Below, one piece after another: positions 8,715-17,368 of a stretch of 64,000 nt of DNA. The stretch lies in contig NZ_CP100470.1 of the NCBI RefSeq assembly GCF_030323145.1, forward strand, positions 1,426,001-1,490,000, in the 5' to 3' direction. The DNA comes from Mesorhizobium sp. C432A (GTDB taxonomy: Bacteria > Pseudomonadota > Alphaproteobacteria > Rhizobiales > Rhizobiaceae). The notes under the pieces were generated by a model, which searched no databases, was not told the origin of the DNA, and saw only the letters and a program-made list of their open reading frames with translations. A program made the translations under genes and the position numbers. Each line of letters begins with the position of its first letter. Position 1 is the first letter of the stretch.

Positions 8715-10256
8715 ATGACCGACCGGATATCGTTGAGCATGCCTGAGGCCAATACGGACATCATCAGACTGGGCGGCGCCGAAAAACAAATCGGCGCCGC
8801 CCATTTGGACATCATCAGGCTGAACGGCGCCGAAAAACATTTCGGCGCCGTTCGGGCGCTTAACGGCGTCGACTTCCATGTTGTATCAGGCGAATGCGTC
8901 GGGCTGGTCGGCCACAACGGCGCCGGCAAGTCGACGCTGATGCATATGGTGGCCGGTACGCTGCAGCCCGATGGCGGTGAGATCGCGGTGCGTGGCAATG
9001 CCGAAACCGACTACTCGGTGGCGCGCGCGCTGAAACTCGGCATACGCTGCGTGTTCCAGGAACTGTCGCTCTGCCCTAACCTCAGTATCGCGGAGAATAC
9101 GCGCATCAACCATCCGGCGCTCACCGGCTTCGGCTGGCGACGCAAGGCGGCTGCTCTCATTGCCGCCAAGCTGGACGAAATCTTTCCGGATCACGGCATC
9201 TCGGCGGACGACATTGCCGGCGATCTCTCCATCGGCCGGCGGCAGATGGTCGAGGTGGCGCGCGCCTTCACGGTGACGCGCGATCCGCTCGACCTGGTCA
9301 TCCTCGACGAGCCGACCTCTTCGCTGGACGCGCATACTGCGGGCCAGCTGCTTGCCTTCGTGCGCCGTTTCGTCGCCACCGGGGGCAGCTGCATCCTGAT
9401 CTCGCATGTGCTGGGCGAGGTGCTGCAGAATGCTGACCGCATCGTGGTGATGCGCGACGGCAAGGTGGTCGCCACGGACGTGGCAAAAGCGTTCGACCGC
9501 GACCGGCTGGTGACGACGATGGGCGGCGCGGAAGCGTGCGAGAAGATCGCGGCGGAGATCGCCGCCAGGCCGGCGGCGGGCCCGCTCAGGGTGCGGGCGC
9601 GGCCCGAGCGGCAGCAGGACGGCAAGGAGCTTGTCGCCCGCGCCGGCGAGATCATCGGGCTTGCCGGGCTTGCCGGCCATGGCCAGACCGACCTGTTGCT
9701 GGCGATCTTTGCCGCCGCGACGCGTAGAAGGCTTGATATCGAGGTGACCGCCCCGGTGGCGCTGGTGGCCGGAGACCGCCAATCGGACGGCATTTTCCCG
9801 CAATGGTCTATTGCCGAAAACATCGGCATCCGCTCGCTGGCGCAGCTGCGCAAAGGGCTGCTGATCTCGCCGCAGCGCGAGGCCGAGCTTGCCGAGTTCT
9901 GGAAGCAGAAGATTGGCATCCGCACGCCTGATATGACCAACAACATCTTCTCGCTGTCCGGCGGCAACCAGCAGAAGGCGCTGTTTGCCCGCGCACTGGG
10001 TTCCGATGCGCAGATCGTGCTGATGGACGATCCGATGCGCGGCGTGGACATCGGCACCAAGCTCGAGGTCTACGATCTCGTGCGCGAGGAGGCGGCCAAG
10101 GGCCGGACCTTCCTCTGGTACACCACCGAGACCGAAGAGCTCGACAATTGCGACCACATCCATGTCTTCAAGAACGGCCGCATCGTCGCCAATCTCACGC
10201 GCGACGAGCTGACCGAGGAAAAGATCATCCAGTCCTCATTCGGCGACGCGGCCTGA
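8715..10256 (+). CDS. Sugar ABC transporter ATPase with two nucleotide-binding domains
   Basis: 513 residues, typical of RbsA/MglA-type tandem ATPases. The first domain has an intact Walker A (GHNGAGKST, near residue 70), signature region LSIGRRQMVEVARA and Walker B LVILDEPTSSLD. The second has the degenerate P-loop region usual for this subfamily (GLAGLAGHGQTDLL) and signature LSGGNQQKALFARAL. It energises import with the two permeases that follow. The N-terminus is odd: residues 15-31 and 32-48 are an imperfect tandem duplication, and only the second copy matches the normal family start (DIIRLNGAEKHFGAVRALNGV). No good ribosome site precedes the ATGs at 8715 or 8739, so the true start is uncertain. 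Confidence 0.92.
   Translation: MTDRISLSMPEANTDIIRLGGAEKQIGAAHLDIIRLNGAEKHFGAVRALNGVDFHVVSGECVGLVGHNGAGKSTLMHMVAGTLQPDGGEIAVRGNAETDYSVARALKLGIRCVFQELSLCPNLSIAENTRINHPALTGFGWRRKAAALIAAKLDEIFPDHGISADDIAGDLSIGRRQMVEVARAFTVTRDPLDLVILDEPTSSLDAHTAGQLLAFVRRFVATGGSCILISHVLGEVLQNADRIVVMRDGKVVATDVAKAFDRDRLVTTMGGAEACEKIAAEIAARPAAGPLRVRARPERQQDGKELVARAGEIIGLAGLAGHGQTDLLLAIFAAATRRRLDIEVTAPVALVAGDRQSDGIFPQWSIAENIGIRSLAQLRKGLLISPQREAELAEFWKQKIGIRTPDMTNNIFSLSGGNQQKALFARALGSDAQIVLMDDPMRGVDIGTKLEVYDLVREEAAKGRTFLWYTTETEELDNCDHIHVFKNGRIVANLTRDELTEEKIIQSSFGDAA
8757..8858 (+). repeat. Two tandem 51-bp units, each a perfect 13-bp hairpin
   Basis: Units 8757-8807 and 8808-8858 are imperfect copies. The first holds arms 8770-8782 and 8791-8803 with an 8-nt loop. 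The second holds arms 8823-8835 and 8840-8852 with a 4-nt loop. The base pairs at unit positions 16-17 with 44-45 change from GG/CC to AA/TT between copies, so pairing is kept. The unit length is a multiple of three and lies inside the coding frame. Confidence 0.9.
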
Positions 10257-10257
10257 G

Positions 10258-11229
10258 ATGACGGCAATCGCTCCCGGCCCGACGACCTCGCCGCGCAGCA
10301 ATGCCGCCCGCGCGCGCCTGTTGCGCAGCCTGTTGCCGGCGCTGTCGCTGGCGCTGGTGGTTATCGCCATCGCCTGGCTCAACCCACGCGCCATCAGCTA
10401 TTTCGGCTTCAGCCTGATGTTGAACCTGGCTATCCCGATCGCGCTGGCGACGATCGCCCAGATGTTCGTCATCGCCGGCAATGAGCTCGATCTGTCGATC
10501 GGCACTTTTGTCGGCTTTGTCGGCTGCGTCACCGCGACCTGGCTGAAGGACGCGCCGCTGCTCGGCGTGGTCATCCTGCTCGGCGCCATCGGGGTCTATG
10601 CACTGCTGGGCGCATTGATCCATCTGCGCAATCTGCCGTCGATCGTGGTAACGCTAGGCATGAGCTTCGTCTGGCAGGGGCTTGCCATTCTGGTGCTGCC
10701 CAAGCCCGGTGGCAAGGCGCCGGACTGGCTCTTGTCGCTGATGGCCTTCAAGCCGCCCTTCATTCCGTTCCCTATCATCGCCGCGCTGGCGATCGCAGCG
10801 GTGGTGCATTTTGGGCTGATGCGCACCTCTTATGGCGTCATCCTGCGGGGATCCGGCGGCAATCCGGCGGCGCTCAGGCGCGCTGGCTGGTCGCTGCTTC
10901 GAACCAAGATCGTGCTGTTTGCGCTGACCGGCCTATTCGGCGTTCTGTCCGGCATGGCGCTGATCGGTATCACCACCTCGGCCGACGCTAATATCGGCAA
11001 TGGCTACACGCTGCTGGCGATCGCCGGCGTCATCCTCGGCGGTGGCGAGTTCGTCGGCGGCCGGGTATCGCCGATTGGCGCCGTGCTCGGCGCGCTGACA
11101 CTGGCGCTGGCGGCATCGCCTCTGCTCACCTTCATGCACATTCCGCCGGACTGGCAGGTCGCGGCCAACGGCGCCATCCTGATCATCGTGCTGGCAGCCC
11201 GCGTCCTGATCAGCCGCAGGGAGAGGTAG
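10258..11229 (+). CDS. Sugar ABC transporter permease (RbsC type), first
   Basis: 323 residues and strongly hydrophobic, with about eight to ten membrane segments. It has the family region AGNELDLSIGTFVGFVG and the ending GVILGGGEFVGGRVSPIGAVLGAL, which matches the conserved BPD_transp_2 glycine-rich loop. It starts one base after the ATPase stop codon, so translation is probably coupled. With the next permease it forms the transmembrane channel. Two non-identical permeases rather than one homodimer is a known arrangement in rhizobial sugar and sugar-alcohol importers. Confidence 0.92.
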   Translation: MTAIAPGPTTSPRSNAARARLLRSLLPALSLALVVIAIAWLNPRAISYFGFSLMLNLAIPIALATIAQMFVIAGNELDLSIGTFVGFVGCVTATWLKDAPLLGVVILLGAIGVYALLGALIHLRNLPSIVVTLGMSFVWQGLAILVLPKPGGKAPDWLLSLMAFKPPFIPFPIIAALAIAAVVHFGLMRTSYGVILRGSGGNPAALRRAGWSLLRTKIVLFALTGLFGVLSGMALIGITTSADANIGNGYTLLAIAGVILGGGEFVGGRVSPIGAVLGALTLALAASPLLTFMHIPPDWQVAANGAILIIVLAARVLISRRER

Positions 11230-11231
11230 CG

Positions 11232-12179
11232 ATGACGCTGGTTAAATCGCTTGTCGCCAAACCCTGGATCTGGTCGTTCATCGGCGCGATGTTCGTCTGG
11301 CTGGCGACCATCGCTTTCACCGGCGGCTATGGCGGCGGCGGCATGATCACGGCGGCACTTTCGCTTGCCGTGTTCACCGTGATCGTCGGCGTCGGCCAAA
11401 TGTTCGTCATCACGCTCGGGCCAGGCAATGTCGACCTGTCGCTGCCGGCCAATATCGGGCTCGCCAGTGCCGTCGCCATGAAGGTCATGGGCGGCAGCGA
11501 TTCCATGATCGTGGTCGGGCTGCTCGCCGCGCTCGCCTGCGGCGCCGCCATCGGTGCCGTCAACTATCTCCTGATCTGGGCGCTGAGGATCCCGCCGATC
11601 ATCGCCACTCTGTCGGCCAGCTTCATCATCCAGTCGATCGACATCAGCTATGGGCGTGGCCTGCAGATCAAGCCGCCGCCCGGCTTTGCCGATTTTGCGA
11701 ACTGGCAAATCCTGGGCATTCCAGTGCTGGCGATCCTTACCGTGTTGTTCAGCATCGGTGCGGCCATCGCCTTGCAGCGCATGATCTATGGCCGCTCGGT
11801 GCTGGCGATCGGCCAGAACATCCGCGCCGCGTGGCTTGCCGGCGTCAATGTCGGCCGCACCCGCTTCCTGACTTACACGCTGTCGGGCGCGCTCGGCGGC
11901 ATGGATGGGGCGCTGCTCGCCGGCTATTTCCGCGGCGCCAATGTCGATATCGGCAACGAGTACCTGCTGGCCTCGATCGCCGTCGTCGTCATCGGCGGCA
12001 CCTCGGTCGCCGGTGGCAAGGCCAATGTTCCCGGTGTCTGGGGCGCGGCGCTGTTCCTGGTACTGCTTCTGACCATGCTCAACACGTTCGGCGTCAGCGC
12101 CGGCGTTCGGCTGTTGCTGACCGGGCTGATCATCGTCGGCGTCATCACCGTAGCCGGCGGCGAGAAGGCGCTGCGCTAA
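11232..12179 (+). CDS. Sugar ABC transporter permease (RbsC type), second
   Basis: 315 residues, hydrophobic throughout, same family as its upstream neighbour but clearly diverged. It has FVITLGPGNVDLSLPANIGLASAVA and the glycine-rich loop SIAVVVIGGTSVAGGKANVPGVWGAALFL. The ATG follows the preceding stop codon by 2 bp. It is the last gene of the operon: a 128-bp gap follows before the BMP-type binding protein. That gap contains a weak GTTCC/GGAAC dyad and a GAGGGG ribosome site for the next gene, but no clear terminator. Confidence 0.92.
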   Translation: MTLVKSLVAKPWIWSFIGAMFVWLATIAFTGGYGGGGMITAALSLAVFTVIVGVGQMFVITLGPGNVDLSLPANIGLASAVAMKVMGGSDSMIVVGLLAALACGAAIGAVNYLLIWALRIPPIIATLSASFIIQSIDISYGRGLQIKPPPGFADFANWQILGIPVLAILTVLFSIGAAIALQRMIYGRSVLAIGQNIRAAWLAGVNVGRTRFLTYTLSGALGGMDGALLAGYFRGANVDIGNEYLLASIAVVVIGGTSVAGGKANVPGVWGAALFLVLLLTMLNTFGVSAGVRLLLTGLIIVGVITVAGGEKALR

Positions 12180-12307
12180 AAGGCGTGAGCCCGGCAGCAG
12201 TCCCGCTAAATTTGACCATGTGGACAAAAGTCCGCACCCGTTCCATAGTTCCGCGTCTGATTTCGGAACAGCCGGCTCGACACGGCTGTCAAACAGAGGG
12301 GCACTAG

Positions 12308-13333
12308 ATGGAAAACCGGAAAAACAAATCGCAATCGACCGGCCTGTCGCGGCGCGACGTGCTGGAACTCGGCGCACTTGGCCTGGCCGCAGCCATGCTG
12401 CCGGGTGCAGCCTTCGCCAAGGACAAGAAGCTGAAGGTGGCGGCGATCTTCGCCACGCCGATCGAGGAGCCGTGGGACAACCAGATCCACGTCGCCCTGC
12501 AGAAGGCCGAGAAGGAACTCGGCATCGAATACAAATGGTCGGAAAAGGTGCAGACCGCCGATTTCAGCCGCGTCATGCGCGAATATGCGCAAGGCGGGTA
12601 CCAGCTGGTGCTGGGCGACGCCTTCGCCGCCGAGCGTGAATCGCGCCGCACGGCAAAGCAGTTCCCGAAGACGGCATGGCTGTTCGGCTCGGGCGCCGGC
12701 CCGGCCGAGCCCAATTTCGGCGTCTTCGACAACTGGATCCACGAGCCGGCCTATCTGTCCGGCATGATCGCCGGCAAGATGTCGAAGTCGGGCACGATCG
12801 GCGCGGTGGCGGCCATGGGCATTCCGGAAGTGAACCGGCTGGTCAACGCCTTCTTTGCCGGCGCCAAGGAGGTCAATCCCAACATCAAGAAGAAGGTCGC
12901 CTTCATTGGCTCGTTCTTCGATCCGCCCAAGGCCAAGGAAGCGGCGGTCGCCCAGATCGATGCCGGCGTCGATGTCATCTATGCCGAGCGCTTCGGCGTC
13001 ATCGAGGCGGCGGTGGACAAGAAGATCCTCGCCATCTCCAACATGTCCGACCAGTCGAGCCTCGGCCCCGACACGGTCATAACCGGGCCGGTCTGGGACA
13101 TGTATCCGACGGTCGAGCAGGCGATCAAGCTGGTCAAGGCCGGTGTCTTCACCGCGCAGGATTATGGCGATTTCTCGCGCATGGCCAAGGGCGGGTCGTT
13201 CCTGGCGCCCTACCATAAATTCGACAAGACGCTGCCGGCGGATGTGAAGGATCTGGTCGAGAAGAAGAAGGTCGAGATCCTGGAAGGCAATTTCCGGGTG
13301 GATGTGGATGAGAACACGCCGGTTTCGGATTAG
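12308..13333 (+). CDS. BMP-family (PnrA/Med-like) ABC substrate-binding protein, Tat-exported
   Basis: 341 residues. A twin-arginine leader (SRRDVLELGALGLAAAMLPG, arginines 15-16) is followed by AFAKDKKLKVAAIFATPIEEPWDNQIH, the start of the BMP fold. Later segments GMIAGKMSKSGTIGAVAAMGIPEVNRLVNAFFAG and DVIYAERFGVIEAA fit the family. BMP proteins bind nucleosides, purines or related compounds in the characterised cases. The Tat leader suggests export in a folded state. GAGGGG precedes the ATG. A fold-back repeat separates it from its ATPase gene, which may favour higher expression of the binding protein. Confidence 0.92.
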   Translation: MENRKNKSQSTGLSRRDVLELGALGLAAAMLPGAAFAKDKKLKVAAIFATPIEEPWDNQIHVALQKAEKELGIEYKWSEKVQTADFSRVMREYAQGGYQLVLGDAFAAERESRRTAKQFPKTAWLFGSGAGPAEPNFGVFDNWIHEPAYLSGMIAGKMSKSGTIGAVAAMGIPEVNRLVNAFFAGAKEVNPNIKKKVAFIGSFFDPPKAKEAAVAQIDAGVDVIYAERFGVIEAAVDKKILAISNMSDQSSLGPDTVITGPVWDMYPTVEQAIKLVKAGVFTAQDYGDFSRMAKGGSFLAPYHKFDKTLPADVKDLVEKKKVEILEGNFRVDVDENTPVSD

Positions 13334-13340
13334 CTCGGCG

Positions 13341-13490
13341 CACCCCCTCCCCTTGAGGGGAGGGTGGCCCGCAGGGCCGGGTGGGGTCCTCCGCGAAGTG
13401 CTCCATCCTGCTAAGTCATGGGTTGAGGCAGTTGAGGTGACCCCACCCGCCTCGCTTCGCTCGGCACCCTCCCCTCGAGGGGGAGGGGTA
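13341..13490. repeat. Fold-back repeat element between BMP binding protein and ATPase genes
   Basis: Two inverted half-units. The left one runs CACCCCCTCCCCTTGAGGGG, then GGGTGGGGTC. The right one runs GACCCCACCC, then ACCCTCCCCTCGAGGGGGAG. Each half has its own short CCCTCCCC/GGGGAGGG hairpin and the halves pair with each other. It occupies almost the whole intergenic gap inside an apparent operon. Confidence 0.85.
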
Positions 13491-13507
13491 TCTCCGCAGG
13501 AGCATCC

Positions 13508-15019
13508 TTGTCCGCCCCTCTCATCGAAATGCGCGGCATCACCAAGAGCTTCGGCGCCGTCAAGGCGAATGAGGCTGTCGATCTAAGCGTCGCCCCAGGT
13601 GAGATCCTCGGCCTGCTGGGCGAAAACGGCGCCGGCAAGACGACGCTGATGAATGTGCTGTTCGGCGCCTATGCGCCGGATGCCGGCGAAATTCTTATCC
13701 AGGGCAAGACCGTGCGGATCACCAGTTCGGCCGATGCGCTGGCCGCCGGCATCGGCATGGTGCACCAGCATTTTCATTTGGCGCCAAGGCTGACGGTCCT
13801 GGAAAACCTTCTGATTGGCTTTCCCGCCAAATCCGGCCGCATCGACCGCGCCGGCGGACTTGCCCGGTTGTCCGACATCAGCCGTCGGCATGGGCTGACG
13901 CTGGACCCCAACCTGCCTGTCTCCGCGCTGTCGGTCGGCGAGCAGCAGCGGCTCGAAATCGTCAAGGCGCTGTTTCGCGGCGCCAGCCTGTTAATCCTCG
14001 ACGAGCCGACGGCGGTGTTGGCGCCGGGCGAGGTCGACGGGCTGTTTTCGGCGCTGCGCTCGATGGCGGCGCAGGGGCTCGGAATCATCTTCATCTCGCA
14101 TAAATTGAACGAGGTGCGGGCGCTCACCCATCGCTGCACCGTATTGCGGCACGGCCGCGTCGCCGGCCGTGTCGACGATCCGGCGAACACGACATCGGCA
14201 GAAATGGCGCAGCTGATGTGCGGCCATGAGATCGTGCCGCCGGCAAGAGGACCTTCGACCCCAGGCGCGGCGGTGCTGACGCTCGACGGTATTTCCACCT
14301 CACGGCATTCGGGGACGCCGCTGCGCGATGTATCGCTTGCCGTTCGCGCGGGCGAAATCCTCGGCATTGCCGGGGTCTCCGGCAATGGCCAGCGGGCGCT
14401 GGCCGAGGTGATTTCCGGCACGCGCGCGCCCGACGCCGGCGCGATGACGATAGCCGGCAAACCTGTTACGCGGTTCTCGCCGCGCGAGGTGCAGGCGCTC
14501 GGCCTTGGCCGCATCCCGGAAGACCGTATGACGACCGGGCTGGTCACCAATCTGCCGCTCGCCGATTCCATGGTGTTGCCGCGCATTGGTACTGCGGCTT
14601 TCAGCAGCCGGGGCCTGCTCAAGCCAGATGCGATCCGCGCCTTCGCCGAAGAACAGATCAAGGCCTATGACATCAGGTGCCCCGGGCCGATGACCCGCGC
14701 CGGCGCGCTGTCGGGCGGCAATCTGCAGAAGGCGCTGCTGGCGCGCGAACTGGCTTTCGACCCGAAGGTGCTGATCGTCTCGCAGCCGACGCGCGGCCTC
14801 GACATCGGTGCCGCCCGCTTCATCCACGAAAAATTCCTCGACATGCGTGCCAAGGGCTGCGGGATCATCGTCATCGGCGAGGATCTCGAAGAGCTGCTGG
14901 TGCTCTGCGACCGCATCGCGGTGATGTATGAGGGCCGCATCGCCGGCACGCTGGACAGCGCCGATGCGACCATCGCGCGGCTTGGGCTGCTGATGACCGG
15001 GGCGGAGGGCAGAGCCTAG
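13508..15019 (+). CDS. ABC transporter ATPase, nucleoside/BMP type (two domains)
   Basis: 503 residues from a TTG at 13508; AGGAG ending 6 nt upstream supports this unusual start, and the translation LIEMRGITKSFGAVKANEAVDL is the normal family N-terminus. The first domain has Walker A GENGAGKTT, signature LSVGEQQRLEIVKALFRGA and Walker B LLILDEPTAVLAP. The second has GIAGVSGNGQRAL and LSGGNLQKALLARELAFDP, with VLIVSQPTRGLDIGAA as Walker B. LIVSQPTRGLD in place of DEPT is normal for this subgroup. It powers the importer formed by the two following permeases and the BMP binding protein. Confidence 0.93.
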   Translation: MSAPLIEMRGITKSFGAVKANEAVDLSVAPGEILGLLGENGAGKTTLMNVLFGAYAPDAGEILIQGKTVRITSSADALAAGIGMVHQHFHLAPRLTVLENLLIGFPAKSGRIDRAGGLARLSDISRRHGLTLDPNLPVSALSVGEQQRLEIVKALFRGASLLILDEPTAVLAPGEVDGLFSALRSMAAQGLGIIFISHKLNEVRALTHRCTVLRHGRVAGRVDDPANTTSAEMAQLMCGHEIVPPARGPSTPGAAVLTLDGISTSRHSGTPLRDVSLAVRAGEILGIAGVSGNGQRALAEVISGTRAPDAGAMTIAGKPVTRFSPREVQALGLGRIPEDRMTTGLVTNLPLADSMVLPRIGTAAFSSRGLLKPDAIRAFAEEQIKAYDIRCPGPMTRAGALSGGNLQKALLARELAFDPKVLIVSQPTRGLDIGAARFIHEKFLDMRAKGCGIIVIGEDLEELLVLCDRIAVMYEGRIAGTLDSADATIARLGLLMTGAEGRA

Positions 15020-15095
15020 ATGGACTTTCTCACTCGGTTCCTCGCAGAAACCTCAAATAATACTGCCCGCTTTTGGCTGACTTTAAGCGTCAGCG

Positions 15096-15269
15096 CTGCC
15101 CCTCACCTGCCTGCCGGCATCCTCTCCCCGTATAGAGACGGGGAGAGGGGCTCTCACCCATGGTTTCGCCAATCACCACAGCTGCAAGAGGGGAGTTGCA
15201 TAGGGCCCGGATCCCTTCTCCCCGTGTCTATACGGGGAGAAGGTGCCGGCAGGCGGATGAAGGGCGGCG
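15096..15269. repeat. Fold-back repeat element between ATPase and permease genes
   Basis: Left half CCCCTCACCTGCCTGCCGGC ... CTCTCCCCGTATAGAGACGG and right half TCTCCCCGTGTCTATACGGG ... GGTGCCGGCAGGCGG are inverted relative to one another, and each has a CTCCCCGT/ACGGGGAG hairpin. It fills the 281-bp gap 15020-15300; the short open frame across it is not a gene. Confidence 0.82.
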
Positions 15270-15300
15270 CGACCGTCTGGGCGGCGGAGGGGCATAGCTG

Positions 15301-16356
15301 ATGTTCCGCCTCGAAGCCCGCAGTTCCACCCCCGCCTGGTTCAATCTCGCTTTGCCGCTGCTGGCCATCGGCGCAGCGCTGGTCCTGTGCAGCGGCCTCA
15401 TCGCGCTGGCCGGCGCCGGCGTGCTTGAGGCCTATGGCGTGATGCTGTCGGCCTCGTTCGGCGACAGCTATGCCATCACCGAAACGCTGGTGCGCGCCGC
15501 CCCGATGATCTTCACCGGGCTGGCTGTGGCCGTCGCCTTCCGGGCCAAATTCTGGAACATCGGCGCCGAGGGCCAATTGCTGGCCGGCGCCGTGGCCAGC
15601 TGCTTCGTCGGCGCCATCCCAATGCCGGGCGCGCTGGCGATCCTGTCGATGGCGCTGGCCGGCGCTGCTGCCGGTGCCGCTGTCGCGCTTGTGCCGGCGA
15701 CCCTGCGAGTGAAATTCAAAGTCGATGACGTCGTCAGTTCGCTGCTGCTCAATTCGGTCATCTACTATGCGCTAATGGCGCTGATCGAGGGGCCGTGGAA
15801 GGACTCGTTCAGCGGCTATCCGATCTCGCCGCCGATCGAGGATTCGGCGAATTTCCCGGTGCTGCTCGAAGGCACAAGGCTGCATCTGGGTGTCATCGCC
15901 GCGTTGATCGCGGCACCGTTGATCTGGTTCCTGATCGTGCGCACCACGCTCGGCTTCCGGATCAGGGTCACCGGCGAAAGCCCGGAAGCCGCCCGCTATG
16001 GCGGCATCCACGTCGAGCGGGTGCTGATTTCGACGGCGCTGCTGTCGGGCGCGCTGGCCGGGCTTGCCGGCGTAGGCGAGGTCGGCGGCGTGCATTTCCA
16101 GGTGATGAGCGACATTTCGCCGGGCTATGGCTATTCCGGCATCGTCGTTGCCATGCTGGCCAGGCTCAATCCGCTCGGCGTCGTACCGGCGGCGATCTTC
16201 CTGGCCGCCGTGATGACCGGCGCCGAAGCGATGTCGCGCGCCACCGGCGTGCCGGCGTTCCTCAGCGATGTCATCCAGGGCACGGCGCTGCTCGCCATGC
16301 TGGTGGCGCTGCTGTTCACGGCCTATCGCATCCGCCGCGTCGGTGCCGCCTTATGA
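15301..16356 (+). CDS. ABC transporter permease, nucleoside/BMP type, first
   Basis: 351 residues with roughly nine hydrophobic segments. Family features include VAFRAKFWNIGAEGQLLAGAVAS and VDDVVSSLLLNSVIYYAL, then the loop ATRYGG-like GESPEAARYGGIHVERVLISTALLSGALAGLAGVGEV. It belongs to the BPD_transp_2 group that includes NupP/YufP. It ends in an ATGA overlap with the second permease. The gene is separated from the ATPase by a repeat element rather than by a promoter that I can see. Confidence 0.92.
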   Translation: MFRLEARSSTPAWFNLALPLLAIGAALVLCSGLIALAGAGVLEAYGVMLSASFGDSYAITETLVRAAPMIFTGLAVAVAFRAKFWNIGAEGQLLAGAVASCFVGAIPMPGALAILSMALAGAAAGAAVALVPATLRVKFKVDDVVSSLLLNSVIYYALMALIEGPWKDSFSGYPISPPIEDSANFPVLLEGTRLHLGVIAALIAAPLIWFLIVRTTLGFRIRVTGESPEAARYGGIHVERVLISTALLSGALAGLAGVGEVGGVHFQVMSDISPGYGYSGIVVAMLARLNPLGVVPAAIFLAAVMTGAEAMSRATGVPAFLSDVIQGTALLAMLVALLFTAYRIRRVGAAL

Positions 16357-17297
16357 GCGCGGTGTTCGAACAGATCTTTCAGGTCGGCTTCCTCGCCGCC
16401 ATTATCCGCATCGCCACGCCGCTGGCATTTGCCACGCTGGGCGAGATGTTCTCCGAGCGGGCCGGCGTGCTCAATCTCGGTATCGAAGGCATCATGCTGC
16501 TCTGCGCGATGACCGGCTTCACCGCCGCCAGCCTCAGCGGCAGCCTGTGGCTCGGCGTGCTGGCCGCGGTGTTGACCGGCATGGCGATGAGCGCGCTGCA
16601 TGCGCTGTTCACCGTGGCGCTCGGCCTCAGCCAGCATGTCTGCGGCATCGGCGTTACTTTGTTCTCGTCCGGCCTTGCCTATTTCCTCTACCGTCTGACC
16701 TTCGGCCAGCAATCGGTGCCGCCCAGCATCAAGGGTTTTCAGACGGTGCCGATCCCGCTGCTGTCGGATATTCCGGTTCTGGGGTCAGCGGTTTTCAACC
16801 AGTTTGCGCTGGTCTACTTGGCAATCATTGCCATCCCGCTCGCTGCTTTCGTGCTCTACCGCACGCCTTGGGGGCTGTCGGTGCGGATGGTCGGCGAGAA
16901 CCCGCGCGCCGCTGATTCCGCTGGGGTCAGCGTCATCGCCACGCGCTTCCAGGCGGTCATCCTCGGCGGTGCGCTGATGGGGCTTGCGGGCGCCTTCCTC
17001 ACCATGGCACAGTTCAACGCCTTCACCTTTGGTGTCGTGTCGGGCCGTGGCTGGGTGGCGATCGCGCTGGTCGTGTTCGGCCGCTGGGACCCGTGGCGCT
17101 CTGCGGGCGCGGCGCTGCTGTTCGCCTTCGTCGATGCGCTACAATTGCGCATGCAGGCGAGCGGCCTCGGGCATATTCCCTATGAGACGTTCTTGATGCT
17201 GCCGTTCATTTTCACCATCGTCGCGATGGCCGTGATGTCACGCAACGCGGTTGCGCCGTCGGCGCTGCTGAAGCCGTTTCGACGAGAAGAGCGGTAA
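16353..17297 (+). CDS. ABC transporter permease, nucleoside/BMP type, second
   Basis: 314 residues from the ATG at 16353, which overlaps the upstream stop codon (ATGA). The N-terminus FLAAIIRIATPLAFATLGEMFSERAGVLNLGIEGIMLL is the characteristic start of the NupQ/YufQ subfamily, and MVGENPRAADSAGVSVIATRFQAVILGGALMGLAGAFL is the conserved cytoplasmic loop. It pairs with the preceding permease. It is the last gene of the BMP-type importer; a strong perfect hairpin follows. Confidence 0.93.
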   Translation: MSAVFEQIFQVGFLAAIIRIATPLAFATLGEMFSERAGVLNLGIEGIMLLCAMTGFTAASLSGSLWLGVLAAVLTGMAMSALHALFTVALGLSQHVCGIGVTLFSSGLAYFLYRLTFGQQSVPPSIKGFQTVPIPLLSDIPVLGSAVFNQFALVYLAIIAIPLAAFVLYRTPWGLSVRMVGENPRAADSAGVSVIATRFQAVILGGALMGLAGAFLTMAQFNAFTFGVVSGRGWVAIALVVFGRWDPWRSAGAALLFAFVDALQLRMQASGLGHIPYETFLMLPFIFTIVAMAVMSRNAVAPSALLKPFRREER

Positions 17298-17307
17298 GCG
17301 AGTAGGA

Positions 17308-17358
17308 CTTGGCGCCCTTCCTCTCCCCCGATCGACGGGGGAGAGGAAGGGCGCCAAG
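17308..17358. terminator. Perfect 22-bp stem between convergent genes
   Basis: Arms 17308-17329 and 17337-17358 are perfectly complementary around a 7-nt loop (GATCGAC). The core CTCTCCCCC/GGGGGAGAG belongs to the repeat family seen elsewhere in the window. It sits between the convergent permease and SDR genes and probably terminates both transcripts, although no U-run follows. Confidence 0.7.
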
Positions 17359-17368
17359 CCTGGGATAC

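Noticed and set aside
15020..15301. 93-codon open frame between ATPase and permease genes
   Set aside because: It is almost entirely the fold-back repeat and has no conserved protein character.
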